NCBI GenBank assembly: GCA_035712145.1
Contig: DASTBI010000127.1
Span: forward strand, 1-62,112
DNA from: Candidatus Eisenbacteria bacterium
GTDB lineage: Bacteria; Eisenbacteria; RBG-16-71-46
Reading direction: 5' to 3'
DNA: 62,112 bases
The notes beneath the pieces were generated by a model. It did not search any database. It was not told the origin of the DNA and worked only from the letters and a program-made list of their open reading frames with translations. This document shows, piece after piece, positions 27,769-37,811 of the stretch; position 1 is the stretch's first letter, and each line of letters starts with the position of its first letter. Position numbers and translations under genes: made by a program.

Positions 27769-29824
27769 TCAGCCAATGATGGGAAGCGCGGATTCAGGTG
27801 GAACGGCCGCCTGCGGGATCGGCAGCACCCACGCCCTTCCCTGGTCGGCGGCGGCGGCGGACGCGCCGGGCACGATGTCGAGCACGACCGCGATCTCGTC
27901 GCAGGCATGGCGCCGCGGACAACGGACGCAATCCGTCCACACCTTGCGGGGCAGCGTCTCGCGGGCGACCGACTGGAACCCGCAGCGCTCGAAGAAGCGC
28001 AGCTCGCGGGTGAGCGCGATCACGCGCGGCAGCTCCAGCGCGCGCGCGTCGTCCACGATGCGCTGCACCAGAGCCTGGCCGAGCCCGCGGCCATGGTGGT
28101 CGGCGCGCACGGCGAGCGAGCGGACTTCGCCGAGGTCTTCCCACAGGAGCCGCAGCGCGGCGCACGCCACCACCTGGCCGTCGCGGGTCACGACGTGGAA
28201 CTCGCGGATGCTCTGATAGAGCTCGCTGACCGGGCGTGGCAGCAGGAGACCCTGAAGGACGTAGTCGGCCATCAGCGAGGCGATGCCTTTGACGTCGGCC
28301 ACCGTGGCGCGACGCAGGACGAGGCCATCGGCCAGCTCCATCGTGGACGACTCCGTGCTCGCGGCGCCGTCCGCTGAAGGCGGAGGAGACGCCGGACGGG
28401 CGAGCGTCTTCGTGGCCGGCACCAGCGAGAGCGTCATCGCGTCCCCCGGCCCCAGGCCGAGCCGCGCCTCGTGCCGCGCGAGCTGCGCGGCCACCGAGCC
28501 CGCCCCGCCACCCGGCGCATGACTGCGGCGCGCCAAGGCGGCCTTCACGTCGAGCGCCTTGAGGCGCTCGGCCGTGAAGTGGGGCGACAGCTCGAGTCTC
28601 GTGGACTCCGGCAACGCGGAAGGCTCGACGCCGGCCTTTTCGGCCTCGGCCCACAGACTTCCGACGAGCGCGTGCGCGTCGCGGAAGGCCATGCCTTGGT
28701 CGACCAACGCGTCCGCCAGCTCGACCGCGAGCAAGTCCGGCGTGAGCGCGGCGTCGAGGCGGGCCAGGTCCGGCTCGAGCGCCAGGATCGCCGCCGACAG
28801 CGGAGGCAGCAGGGCCTCGAGCGTGTCGCCGGTGTCGAACACTGCTTCCTTGTCCTCCTGGAGATCCTTCTGATAGCCCGAAGGCAGTCCCTTCATCAGC
28901 ATCGCGAGCCGCTGGCCGTTGGCCGACAGGCGCGCGGCCTTGGCGCGCGCCAGCTCGAAGACGTCGGGGTTGCGCTTCTGGGGCAGCAGGCTCGAGCCGG
29001 TGGAGAAGCCGGCCGGCGCGCGGAACCAGCCGAATCCTGGCGAGCAGCCGAGCACCAGGTCCTCGGCGAGGCGCGAGACGTGAAGGCCGAGCAGCGAGGC
29101 CGCGTTGAGGTACTCCAGCGCGAAGTCGCGGTCGGAGACGGCATCCAGGCTGTTGTCGGCGAGCCGCGTGAACCCGAGCCGGGCGGCCAACGCGCCGCGG
29201 TCGTAACGGAGCGGCGTGCCGGCGATCGCACCGGCGCCGAGCGGCAGCAGGTCGGCGGCTTCGCGCGCGGTGAGGAAGCGCGCCTCGTCGCGCTCGAGCG
29301 CGGCGACGTGGGCCAGCCAGGCATGCGCGAGCAGCACCGGCTGGGCCGGCTGGAGATGGGTCTGCGCCGCCACCGCCTGGTCGCCGGCGCTCCGCGCCTG
29401 CGTCACCAGGGCGCGCTCGAGCTCGCGGATCATCTCGAGCGCGTGGTCGCACAGATCCATCACTCGCAGGCGCAGCAGCGTGGCGACCTGGTCGTTGCGG
29501 CTTCGACCGGTGTGCAGGCGGCGCGCCGGATCGCCGCAGCGCGCCATCAGCTCGGACTCGATGGCGATGTGCACGTCCTCGCCGACCAGCGTCATGTTCC
29601 CCGCGGCCATGCCGTCTTCGACGGCCTCGCAGGCGGTGAGCAGCGCTTCACACCCGCGACGGTCGAGGACGCCGCACTCGAACAGGGAGTGCGCGTAGGC
29701 GCGCGACAGCGCCAGCTCTTCGGGCCAGAGCCGCCAGTCGACCGGCAGCGAGTCGTTGAGCTTCCTGGCGCGAGGGTCGAGCCCCTGCCCGAGGCGCGCA
29801 CCCCAGACGTCGCGGGCGCGGACG

Positions 29825-29835
<11 letters not shown>
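27769..29835 (-). CDS. argH: Argininosuccinate lyase fused to N-acetylglutamate synthase-type GNAT domain
   Basis: 688-aa bifunctional protein. Residues 1-about 465 are argininosuccinate lyase: 'VWGARLGQGLDP', 'EDVHIAIE', 'HTGRSRNDQVAT', 'THLQPAQPV' and the catalytic-Ser signature 'GSSLLPQKRNPD'. A Pro/Ser linker joins a GNAT domain (about 499-660) with 'EVRSLAVRADHHGRGLGQALV', 'TRELRFFERCGF' and the Cys-rich 'KVWTDCVRCPRRHACDE' (C-x2-C-x5-C), which is typical of short ArgA proteins. The fusion thus joins the first and last steps of arginine synthesis. ArgH-ArgA fusions are known in marine gammaproteobacteria; finding one here suggests a separate fusion or transfer. The first 11 bases overlap argG. 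Confidence 0.92.
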
Positions 29836-31113
<1,278 letters not shown>

Positions 31114-31117
<4 letters not shown>

Positions 31118-32367
31118 GCGGATCTCCCTTTCTGGGCTTCGAGTGACTCCACGGCGCTCTCGAGGCGCGCGAGGCCTTCGTCGATCTCCTCCTCGCTCAC
31201 GATCAGCGGCGGCAACAGACGCACCGCGTTCTCTCCGCCGCGCACCAGCAGCAGCCCGGCACGTCGCGCGGCCGCGACCAGGTCGGCCGGGTCGTAGCCG
31301 GCCAGAGGCGACAGCTCGACCGCGCGCAGCAGTCCGAGCCCGCGCGCCAGACCCAGCGAAGGATGGCGCGCGACCAGGCGCTCGAGCCCTTCCCCGAGAC
31401 GCCGACCGCGATGACGCACGCGGGCGAGAAATCTTGGGCGGGAGACCCGGTCCAGCACGAAGCTTCCCGCGGCGCAGGCCACTGGGCCTCCGCCGAACGT
31501 GCTTCCGTGCCGCCCTGGCTTGAGTGCTCCCGCCACGTCCTCGGTCAGCAGCACGGCGGCGAGCGGCAGGCCGCCGCCCAGCGCCTTGCTGAGGACCGTG
31601 ATGTCGGCGCGCACGTCGTAGTGCTGCGCCGCCAGCAGCCGGCCGCAGCGACCCATGCCGCACTGCACTTCATCGAAGATCAGCGCCGCGCCGAGCGCGC
31701 GCGTGCGCGCGCGCAGTGCCTGCAGGAAGTCGCGGCTGGCCGGGATCGCGCCGCCTTCGCCCTGGACCGGCTCGACCAGGACCGCGAACACGTCGCCATC
31801 GAGCGCGGCATCGAGCGCATCCAGCGCGTCGAAGGCGGCGAAGCGCACGCCGGGCACCAACGGCTCGAACGGCTCGCGGTAGGCCGGCGTCCAGGTCGCC
31901 GCCAGTGCGTAAGCGGTGCGGCCATGAAACCCGCCGCGGAATGCCAGCAGCCCCCGCCCATGGTGGCCGCGCGCGCTGGCCCACAGGCGCGCGAACTTGA
32001 TCGCCGACTCCACGCCTTCGGTGCCGCTGTTGCCGAAGAACACGCGGTCATAGCCGGTGGCATCCGTGAGCGCCTGCGCCAGCTCGATCGCTCGGCGGTT
32101 GCCGAACAGGTTGGAGACGTGGCCGAGACGGCGCATCTGCCGCGAAACGTGGCGGGTGAGGCCCGGGTGGCAATGCCCGAGCGCGTTGACGCCGATGCCG
32201 CTCGTGAAGTCGAGATACTTCGTCCCATCCACGGCGAGGAGCCACGCGCCGCTTCCCGAGGCGGCCTCGAGGCGGGGCAGGGGGTAGACCGGCGCCAGCA
32301 GCGATGACTCCGGGCGGAAATCGCGCGCCGGGGCTTCCGCAGCGCCGAGCAGAGTGGCTTCAGACAT
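31114..32367 (-). CDS. argD: Acetylornithine aminotransferase
   Basis: PLP enzyme of 417 aa that makes N-acetylornithine from the semialdehyde. Class III aminotransferase motifs: 'YLDFTSGIGVNALGHCHP', 'FFGNSGTEGVESAIKFAR', 'GGFHGRTAYALAAT', 'EPVQGEGGAIPA', 'IFDEVQCGMGRCG' and the PLP-Lys in 'VLSKALGGGLP', then 'STFGGGPVACAA'. It overlaps argB by 8 bases and argG by 4, consistent with tight translational coupling. The enzyme may also serve lysine synthesis (DapC), as is common. Confidence 0.93.
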
Positions 32368-33220
32368 CGTCGGCCTTCACCGGGACGAGCGTCGTGCCCG
32401 CGCCCGCCCCCCTCAGCAGCTCCACCAGCGTCGACGCTCCCGTCCAGGCGCCGAGATGAACCGACGGCACGCCTCCTTCGATCGCGAGCCGCGCCGCTTC
32501 GAGCTTGGGTCTCATGCCTCCGGTCACCGCGGCGCCGAGGAGCGCTACCGCCGCGTCCTCGGTGGAAAGCGTGGAAACGACCGAGCCGTTCAGCGTCAGG
32601 CCGGGCACGTCGCTCAGCAGCACGAGCGCCCGCGCTCGCAGCGCGACCGCGACGGCCGAAGCCAGATCGTCGGCATTCAGGTTGAGCAGCTGCCCTTCGC
32701 GGGCGCCGATGCTGGCCAGCACCGGAACGCGTCCCTGCGCGAGCATCGTGTCGAGGAGCGCAGGGGAGATCCCGGTGATCTGGCCGACTTCGCCGAGCTG
32801 GTCCGAGTGCTCATGCCGCTGCGTGTCGACGAGCCCGCCGTCGAGCGCCGCGAGGCCGACGGCGTCGATCCCCTGGGCGCGCAGCGCGGCGACGATGCGC
32901 TTGTTGGCAAGCCCGGCGAGCACCGCGACCGCGACCTCGAGCGTCGCGGTGTCGGTCACCCGCCGCCCGTCGACGAATGCGGGAGAGAGGCCGAGTCGCC
33001 GGCTCCATGCCGAAACCTCGGCCCCGCCGCCGTGCACCAGCACGATGCCCTCATGGTGCGCGCGCAGCGCGGTCGCCAGCTCGGCCCACGCGCCCTCGCG
33101 CTCCAGCGCGCGACCGCCGAGCTTGAGCACGACCGGGCAGGACGGCGCGGTCGCTCCCACGTCCACGGCCGTCCGCCCGGGTCTTGCGGAGAGGCTCGCA
33201 AGACCTCCCCGCGTCACCAT
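32360..33220 (-). CDS. argB: N-acetylglutamate kinase
   Basis: Phosphorylates N-acetylglutamate with ATP. 286 aa of the amino-acid kinase fold: 'VVLKLGGRAL' (about residues 30-39), 'IVLVHGGGAEVSAW', 'VDGRRVTDTATLEV', 'NLNADDLASAVA' and 'VTGGMRPKLEAA', in the family order. The first 28 residues form an extension before the first strand; a later start is possible, but the ATG at 33220 overlaps argC by 7 bases, in keeping with the rest of the operon. The N-terminal helix typical of arginine-inhibited hexameric kinases is not obvious, so feedback sensitivity cannot be judged. Confidence 0.92.
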   Translation of the reverse strand: MVTRGGLASLSARPGRTAVDVGATAPSCPVVLKLGGRALEREGAWAELATALRAHHEGIVLVHGGGAEVSAWSRRLGLSPAFVDGRRVTDTATLEVAVAVLAGLANKRIVAALRAQGIDAVGLAALDGGLVDTQRHEHSDQLGEVGQITGISPALLDTMLAQGRVPVLASIGAREGQLLNLNADDLASAVAVALRARALVLLSDVPGLTLNGSVVSTLSTEDAAVALLGAAVTGGMRPKLEAARLAIEGGVPSVHLGAWTGASTLVELLRGAGAGTTLVPVKADDV

Positions 33221-34344
33221 GGAATCCCATGCGCCGGCAGCCCGGTGGCTTCCGGCCAGCCGAGCGCGATGTTGAGGTTCTGGATCGCCTGGCCGGCCGC
33301 GCCCTTGACGAGATTGTCGAGCGCTGTGGTGGCGAGCAGCGTGCGGCCGCCGTGCAAGGTGGTGACGGCGACGTCACACCGGTTCGAGTGGCTCACGGCG
33401 CGCGTGTCCGGCCAGACGTCGCCTTCGAGCACGCGCACGAAGGGCTCCTCGGCATAGCGGCGACGATAGGCGCCACGGGCCTCGTCCGGCTCGACCGACC
33501 GCGCGAGCGGTGCGCTCGCGCTGAGCAGGATGCCGCGCGACATCGGCGCGAGGTGCGGCACGAAACCGACCGGCAGAGCGGCGCCGAGGCGCGCGAGCGT
33601 GCGCTCCATCTCGGCGACGTGAGGATGATCGCCGCCCGCGCGGTAGATGGCGGCCGAAGACGAGCGTTCGACGAGCGAGGTGCCGAGCTGCGGCGCTCGT
33701 CCCGCACCGCTCACGCCCGAGACGGCGCTCACGGCGACGGGACCATCGAGCCAGCCCGCCTCGGCCGCCGGAAGCAATGCCAGCGTGAAGGCGGTGGGGT
33801 AGCAGCCGGGATTGGCGATGCGTGTCGCGCCGGCCAGCGAAGCGCGGAACCCCTCGGGCAATCCATAGACGTAACCGGCTTCACCCGTACGGTGGTCCGA
33901 CGAGAGATCGACCACTCGGCGCGGCTTCTCGCCCAGTGCCCGATGCTCCGCGGCCAGCGAGCGCCAGGCGCCGTGCGGCAGGCAGGCGATCACGACGTCG
34001 ACGGCATCGGTGTCGAGCGCATGCTCGAGATCCAGCGGCTCGCGGAGCGATGGGAGGGACACGGCCCGCGGATCGAGGCCGGGCAGGGCCACCTCGGCGG
34101 ATGCCCCCGCGTGCTCGCGCGATCCCAGCCACGCGACCGTGAGCCGGGGGTGGGCGAAGGCCAGGCGGATCAGCTCCTGACCGGCATAGCCGCTCGCCCC
34201 CAGCACGGCCAACCGGACCCCCGGCGGAGAACCCGCGCGCGTGGCCGCAGGCGCCGAAGCCGCCGCCTCCAAGGTGACGCTGGGCCGTGCCTCCTCGGGG
34301 GCCACGTCCAGGCCCGCCGGCAAAGCACCGAGCGGGTCGTTCAC
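33214..34344 (-). CDS. argC: N-acetyl-gamma-glutamyl-phosphate reductase
   Basis: NADPH-dependent reductase of 376 aa. The nucleotide-binding motif 'AVLGASGYAGQELIRL' starts near residue 46, after a 42-residue Pro/Ala-rich extension not usual in the family. The active-site Cys lies in 'ANPGCYPTAFTL', and 'SGVSGAGR' and 'VGFVPHLAPMSRGI' follow. The GTG start overlaps the argR stop (GTGA), so the extension is probably translated; a second start near the Rossmann strand cannot be excluded. The product feeds ArgD. Confidence 0.93.
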   Translation of the reverse strand: MNDPLGALPAGLDVAPEEARPSVTLEAAASAPAATRAGSPPGVRLAVLGASGYAGQELIRLAFAHPRLTVAWLGSREHAGASAEVALPGLDPRAVSLPSLREPLDLEHALDTDAVDVVIACLPHGAWRSLAAEHRALGEKPRRVVDLSSDHRTGEAGYVYGLPEGFRASLAGATRIANPGCYPTAFTLALLPAAEAGWLDGPVAVSAVSGVSGAGRAPQLGTSLVERSSSAAIYRAGGDHPHVAEMERTLARLGAALPVGFVPHLAPMSRGILLSASAPLARSVEPDEARGAYRRRYAEEPFVRVLEGDVWPDTRAVSHSNRCDVAVTTLHGGRTLLATTALDNLVKGAAGQAIQNLNIALGWPEATGLPAHGIPW

Positions 34345-34817
34345 TTCGCGCCGGTCGCGGCGGCCGTCGCGACGCCTTCGAGCCAGCGCTTGAAGCGCAT
34401 GGCTGCCGTGCGCTCCTCGAGGACCACGAGGATGGTGTCGTCGCCGGCCACGGATCCGACCACGCCTTCGTAGCCGGAGAGGTCGATGGCGCGCCCCACC
34501 GCATGCGCGTGGCCGGGCGGGGTCCGGACCACGGCGAGGTTCTGCGCCACCCGCACCTCGTTGACGAACGCCCGCAGATCGAGGCGCTGGCGCTCACGAT
34601 CCAGCATCTCGGCGGCCGGCGCGGGCAGCCGGTACGCGGAGCGCCCGCCGTCGTCGGGCCGCTTGCCGACCCCGAGGCTGCGCAAGTCGCGCGACAGCGT
34701 CGCCTGCGTGACCTCGATGCCGGCGCGCGCGAGCGCCTTGGTCAGCTCCTCCTGGCTGTGGAACGAGCGACCGCCGAGGAGCTGCGAAATGACCGCCAGT
34801 CGCCGCGAGCGGCTCAT
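34341..34817 (-). CDS. argR: Arginine repressor
   Basis: ArgR/AhrC-type repressor, 158 aa from ATG 34817. The N-terminal winged helix reads 'RRLAVISQLLGG', 'SQEELTKAL', 'VTQATLSRDLRSLGV' (recognition helix). The C-terminal oligomerisation and arginine-binding domain has 'VVRTPPGHAHAVGRAID', 'GVVGSVAGDDTILVV'. A GTG at 34841 would add eight residues and lies eight bases after a possible -10 hexamer. As first gene of the operon with an ARG-box-like site at its start, it is probably autoregulated and represses the whole arg operon when arginine is abundant. Confidence 0.92.
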   Translation of the reverse strand: MSRSRRLAVISQLLGGRSFHSQEELTKALARAGIEVTQATLSRDLRSLGVGKRPDDGGRSAYRLPAPAAEMLDRERQRLDLRAFVNEVRVAQNLAVVRTPPGHAHAVGRAIDLSGYEGVVGSVAGDDTILVVLEERTAAMRFKRWLEGVATAAATGAK

Positions 34818-34826
34818 CGTCGGGCC

Positions 34827-34852
34827 TGCATGAATATGCACATGTATGCATA
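34827..34852 (-). promoter_or_regulatory. ARG-box-like ArgR operator
   Basis: On the - strand TATGCATACATGTGCATA (34852-34835) is an imperfect 18-bp palindrome, 7 of 9 positions symmetric per half, the length of known ARG boxes. A second overlapping inverted repeat, TGCAT-4-ATGCA, covers 34827-34840. TGCAT half-sites are also found in actinobacterial ARG boxes. The pair overlaps the argR start region and -10 element. Confidence 0.6.
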
Positions 34853-34879
34853 AAACTGCAGTGCGGCCCCCGGGGTCAA
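34850..34879 (-). promoter_or_regulatory. Predicted promoter of the arginine operon
   Basis: TTGACC (34879-34874, five of six to consensus) and TTTTAT (34855-34850, four of six) with an 18-base spacer. The -10 overlaps the ARG-box-like palindrome, so bound ArgR would block polymerase. Confidence 0.5.
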
Positions 34880-34984
34880 TGAAAATCTCCGAGGCGGCGG
34901 GATGGGAGGAGCCGTTGGGCTTGGCGGCCGGGCCCGCACCAAGGCGCCATCGACGAGGGCCGCGGGCGCAGGGGCCCGCTGTGC

Positions 34985-34990
34985 TAGCAT
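34985..34990 (+). promoter_or_regulatory. Possible -10 hexamer of a leaderless transcript
   Basis: TAGCAT ends 9 bases before a GTG (35000) and 15 before an ATG (35006), with no Shine-Dalgarno sequence. No convincing -35. Confidence 0.3.
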
Positions 34991-35005
34991 TCGCGGCTCG
35001 TGCCC

Positions 35006-37654
35006 ATGGAACTCAACCGGCTCTCTCCGCTCCGCTCCGCGTGGCTCGCTGCGCTCATCGTTGCGCTGAGCATCGTGCCCGGCCCGAGCCTTCGCAGCGC
35101 CGCGGCTGCCGGATCCGAGCGCGTTCCGCCCGCGGGACGGGAGCCCGATCCCGACTGGCAGCCGCGCGAGCCGATGAACGGCGCCGACCTCGCACTCGCC
35201 ATGCGCCGGCTGCGCGTCCTGGGCAGCGCGCTCTACGTCGCCGCCCATCCCGACGACGAGAACACGGCCTTTCTCACGTACCTGACGCAGGGCCGGCTGG
35301 CCCGCGCCGGCTACCTCTCGCTCACCCGTGGCGACGGCGGTCAGAACCTGATCGGCGATCAGATCGGCGAAGCGCTCGGCGTGATCCGCACCCACGAGCT
35401 GCTCGGCGCGCGCACCATCGACGGCGCCGAGCAGTACTTCACCCGCGCGCTCGATTTCGGCTTCTCGAAGACGGCCGACGAAACCATGGAGTTCTGGGGA
35501 CGCGATTCGACTCTGGCCGACGTGGTGCGGGTGATCCGCGGCTACCGCCCGGACGTGATGGTGCTCCGCTTCCCGACCGATGGCCGCGGAGGACATGGCC
35601 ACCACACCGCCTCGGCGATCCTGGCGGAAGCCGCGTTCGAAGCCGCCGGCGACTCGACGCGGTTCCCCGAGCAGCTCGGATCCTTGCGTCCCTGGCGGCC
35701 CAAGCGACTGCTCTGGAACCGGTTCGGCGCCGACACCACCCAGGCCGCGGGCAAGCCGGCCTTGATCCGCATCGATCTCGGCGGTTACCAGCCGCTGCTC
35801 GGACGCTCGTACACGGAGATCGCCGGCGAGAGCCGCAGCATGCACAAGAGCCAGGGCTTCGGCGCGCCGGAGCGGCGCGGCACGATCCCCAACTTCTTCG
35901 ACCCGCGTCTCGGCGACACGCCCACGACCGATCTGTTCGAGGGCATCGACCTCACCTGGAACCGGATCAAGGGTGGAGCGGCCGTCGATCGCATCCTGGC
36001 CGAGGCGGAGAAGGCGTTCGACCCGTCGAAGCCCCAGGCGGCGCTGCCCGCGCTGCTGAAGGCTCACGCCGCCATGAGCAAGCTCGGTGACGATCCATGG
36101 GTGGCCATCAAGCGCGCCGAGCTCGACGACGTGATCCGCTCGTGCGCCGGACTGTGGATCGAGGCGCTCGCGCTCCGGCCCACGGCTTCGCCCGGGGGAG
36201 AAGTGCGAATCGCGACCGCCGCGATCCAAAGGACTCCGGCTGCGATCACGCTCGAGTCCGTCCAATTCCCACTCGATGGTGGGAGCCGAGACACGCCACG
36301 AACCCTGCGGCTCAACCACGCGACCGCGGACACCGTGCGCCTGACCCTGCCGGCGACCATGCCGGTCGGCCAGCCCTACTGGCTGGCGCACCGGCGCAGC
36401 AAGGGGCGGTTCACGGTCGAGCCCACCGAGGTCGGACACGCGATGGACGCGCCGGCCCTGTCGGCGCGGATGACGTTCCGGATCGAAGGCGAGCGGGTCG
36501 CGTTCGACCTGCCGGTCGCGTACCGCTGGACGGATCCGGTGAAGGGCGAGCGCTACCGGCCGTTCGCCGTGACGCCGGCGGTCACGATGACCTTCGATCA
36601 GAAGTTCTACGTCTTCCCGGCGAAGGGTGTCACGCGCGCGGTGCGAGTCCTGGTGGAGAGTCCAGACGTGCCGGTCGAAGGCTCGGTGACATTGGTCACG
36701 CCGCCCGAGTTCGATTTGGCGACGGCGAGCCACGACGTGAAGCTGGTGGGGAATGGTGCTGCGACTTCCGTGGAGTTCCGTGTCACGCGCTCGAGCAAAG
36801 CGCCGCCGGCGTCAGGCGCGTTCCGCCTGGAGTTCAAAGACGGCCGGGGCGCCACCTCCTACGGTCATCAGGTGATCGATCACGCTCACCTGCCGATCAC
36901 CGATCTGTATCCGCCTGCCGAGGTGCCTTACGTGGCCACGGACATCCAGCGGCGCGGCGAGTCGATCGGCTACGTGATGGGCTCGGGCGACGAAGGGCCC
37001 TCGGCGCTGCGACAGATGGGCTACGACGTCACGCTGCTCACCGACGCCGATCTCCAATGGGGCGATCTGTCGAAGTACCACACCCTGGTCACCGGCGTGC
37101 GCGCCTGGAACACGCGCGACGTCCTCAAGCGCATCGGCTCCTCGCGACTCGCGCCTTACGTGGCGGCCGGTCGCACGCTGGTGGTCCAGTACAACACCGC
37201 CGAGCCACGGCTCGGCGAGCAGATGGGTTTCGGCCGCTTCACCATCGGCCGCGACCGCGTGACCGTGGAGGAGGCCCCGCTGCGGATGCGGGAGAGCGAC
37301 CCGCTGCTCACGGCGCCCAACAAGATCGCCGCCGCGGACTTCGACGGCTGGGTGCAGGAGCGAGGGCTCTACTTCGCGACCGCGTGGGATTCGTCGGCGT
37401 TCGTCGCACCGCTCTCCAGCAACGACCCGGGCGAGCCGGCACGCGATGGGGGCCTGATCTACAAGCGTCACGGCGACGGCCACATGGTCTACACCGGCTA
37501 CGCGTTCTTCCGTCAGTTGCCGGCCGGCGTGCCCGGCGCCTACCGGCTGTTCGCCAACCTGGTGAGCCTCGAGTCGGCCGCCAAAGGCGGCCGGGGCGCT
37601 GCCACCAAGCGAAAGGGCACGGCGGGCTCACCCTCGAGCCGGAGCGCGCCCTAG
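35006..37654 (+). CDS. Secreted PIG-L/LmbE-type deacetylase-like protein
   Basis: 882 aa from ATG 35006 (a GTG six bases earlier is also possible), with a signal peptide (LAALIVALSIVPGPSLRSAAAA). Residues about 70-290 are a PIG-L zinc deacetylase domain with AAHPDDE (His81, Asp83, Asp84) and the second metal block 'GGHGHHTASAILAEAA' near residue 195. A beta-rich middle (about 380-620) resembles NPCBM/Ig-like folds. The final part ('DVTLLTDADLQWGDLSKYHTLVTGVRAWN') looks like a class I glutamine-amidotransferase-like fold used as a binding domain. The family removes acetyl groups from GlcNAc-containing molecules; the exported location suggests a polysaccharide or glycoconjugate substrate. Confidence 0.85.
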   Translation: MELNRLSPLRSAWLAALIVALSIVPGPSLRSAAAAGSERVPPAGREPDPDWQPREPMNGADLALAMRRLRVLGSALYVAAHPDDENTAFLTYLTQGRLARAGYLSLTRGDGGQNLIGDQIGEALGVIRTHELLGARTIDGAEQYFTRALDFGFSKTADETMEFWGRDSTLADVVRVIRGYRPDVMVLRFPTDGRGGHGHHTASAILAEAAFEAAGDSTRFPEQLGSLRPWRPKRLLWNRFGADTTQAAGKPALIRIDLGGYQPLLGRSYTEIAGESRSMHKSQGFGAPERRGTIPNFFDPRLGDTPTTDLFEGIDLTWNRIKGGAAVDRILAEAEKAFDPSKPQAALPALLKAHAAMSKLGDDPWVAIKRAELDDVIRSCAGLWIEALALRPTASPGGEVRIATAAIQRTPAAITLESVQFPLDGGSRDTPRTLRLNHATADTVRLTLPATMPVGQPYWLAHRRSKGRFTVEPTEVGHAMDAPALSARMTFRIEGERVAFDLPVAYRWTDPVKGERYRPFAVTPAVTMTFDQKFYVFPAKGVTRAVRVLVESPDVPVEGSVTLVTPPEFDLATASHDVKLVGNGAATSVEFRVTRSSKAPPASGAFRLEFKDGRGATSYGHQVIDHAHLPITDLYPPAEVPYVATDIQRRGESIGYVMGSGDEGPSALRQMGYDVTLLTDADLQWGDLSKYHTLVTGVRAWNTRDVLKRIGSSRLAPYVAAGRTLVVQYNTAEPRLGEQMGFGRFTIGRDRVTVEEAPLRMRESDPLLTAPNKIAAADFDGWVQERGLYFATAWDSSAFVAPLSSNDPGEPARDGGLIYKRHGDGHMVYTGYAFFRQLPAGVPGAYRLFANLVSLESAAKGGRGAATKRKGTAGSPSSRSAP

Positions 37655-37661
37655 AACCGAG

Positions 37662-37811
37662 ATGCCCGAACTCGAGGCACCCGATCGAGGAGATTCCGCG
37701 CAGGAGCCGCCGCCCATTCTCGGCCGCTGGAGCCGTCTCTACGCGCTGGTCCTGATCGCGCTGCTGGCCGAGATCGCGATCTTCTGGGCGCTGACCAAGG
37801 CCTTCCGTTGA
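37662..37811 (+). CDS. Small single-pass membrane protein coupled to the sodium:solute symporter
   Basis: 49 aa starting MPELEAPDRG and ending WALTKAFR. A soluble, acidic and Pro-rich N-terminus of about 22 residues is followed by one transmembrane helix (LYALVLIALLAEIAIFWAL). Its stop TGA overlaps the TTG start of the symporter, and it starts 8 bases after the preceding gene. Several SSS-family transporters have a small membrane partner encoded directly upstream (for example the DUF485, DUF997 and DUF4212 proteins). By position and size this looks like an analogous partner, though I do not recognise its family. Confidence 0.75.
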   Translation: MPELEAPDRGDSAQEPPPILGRWSRLYALVLIALLAEIAIFWALTKAFR

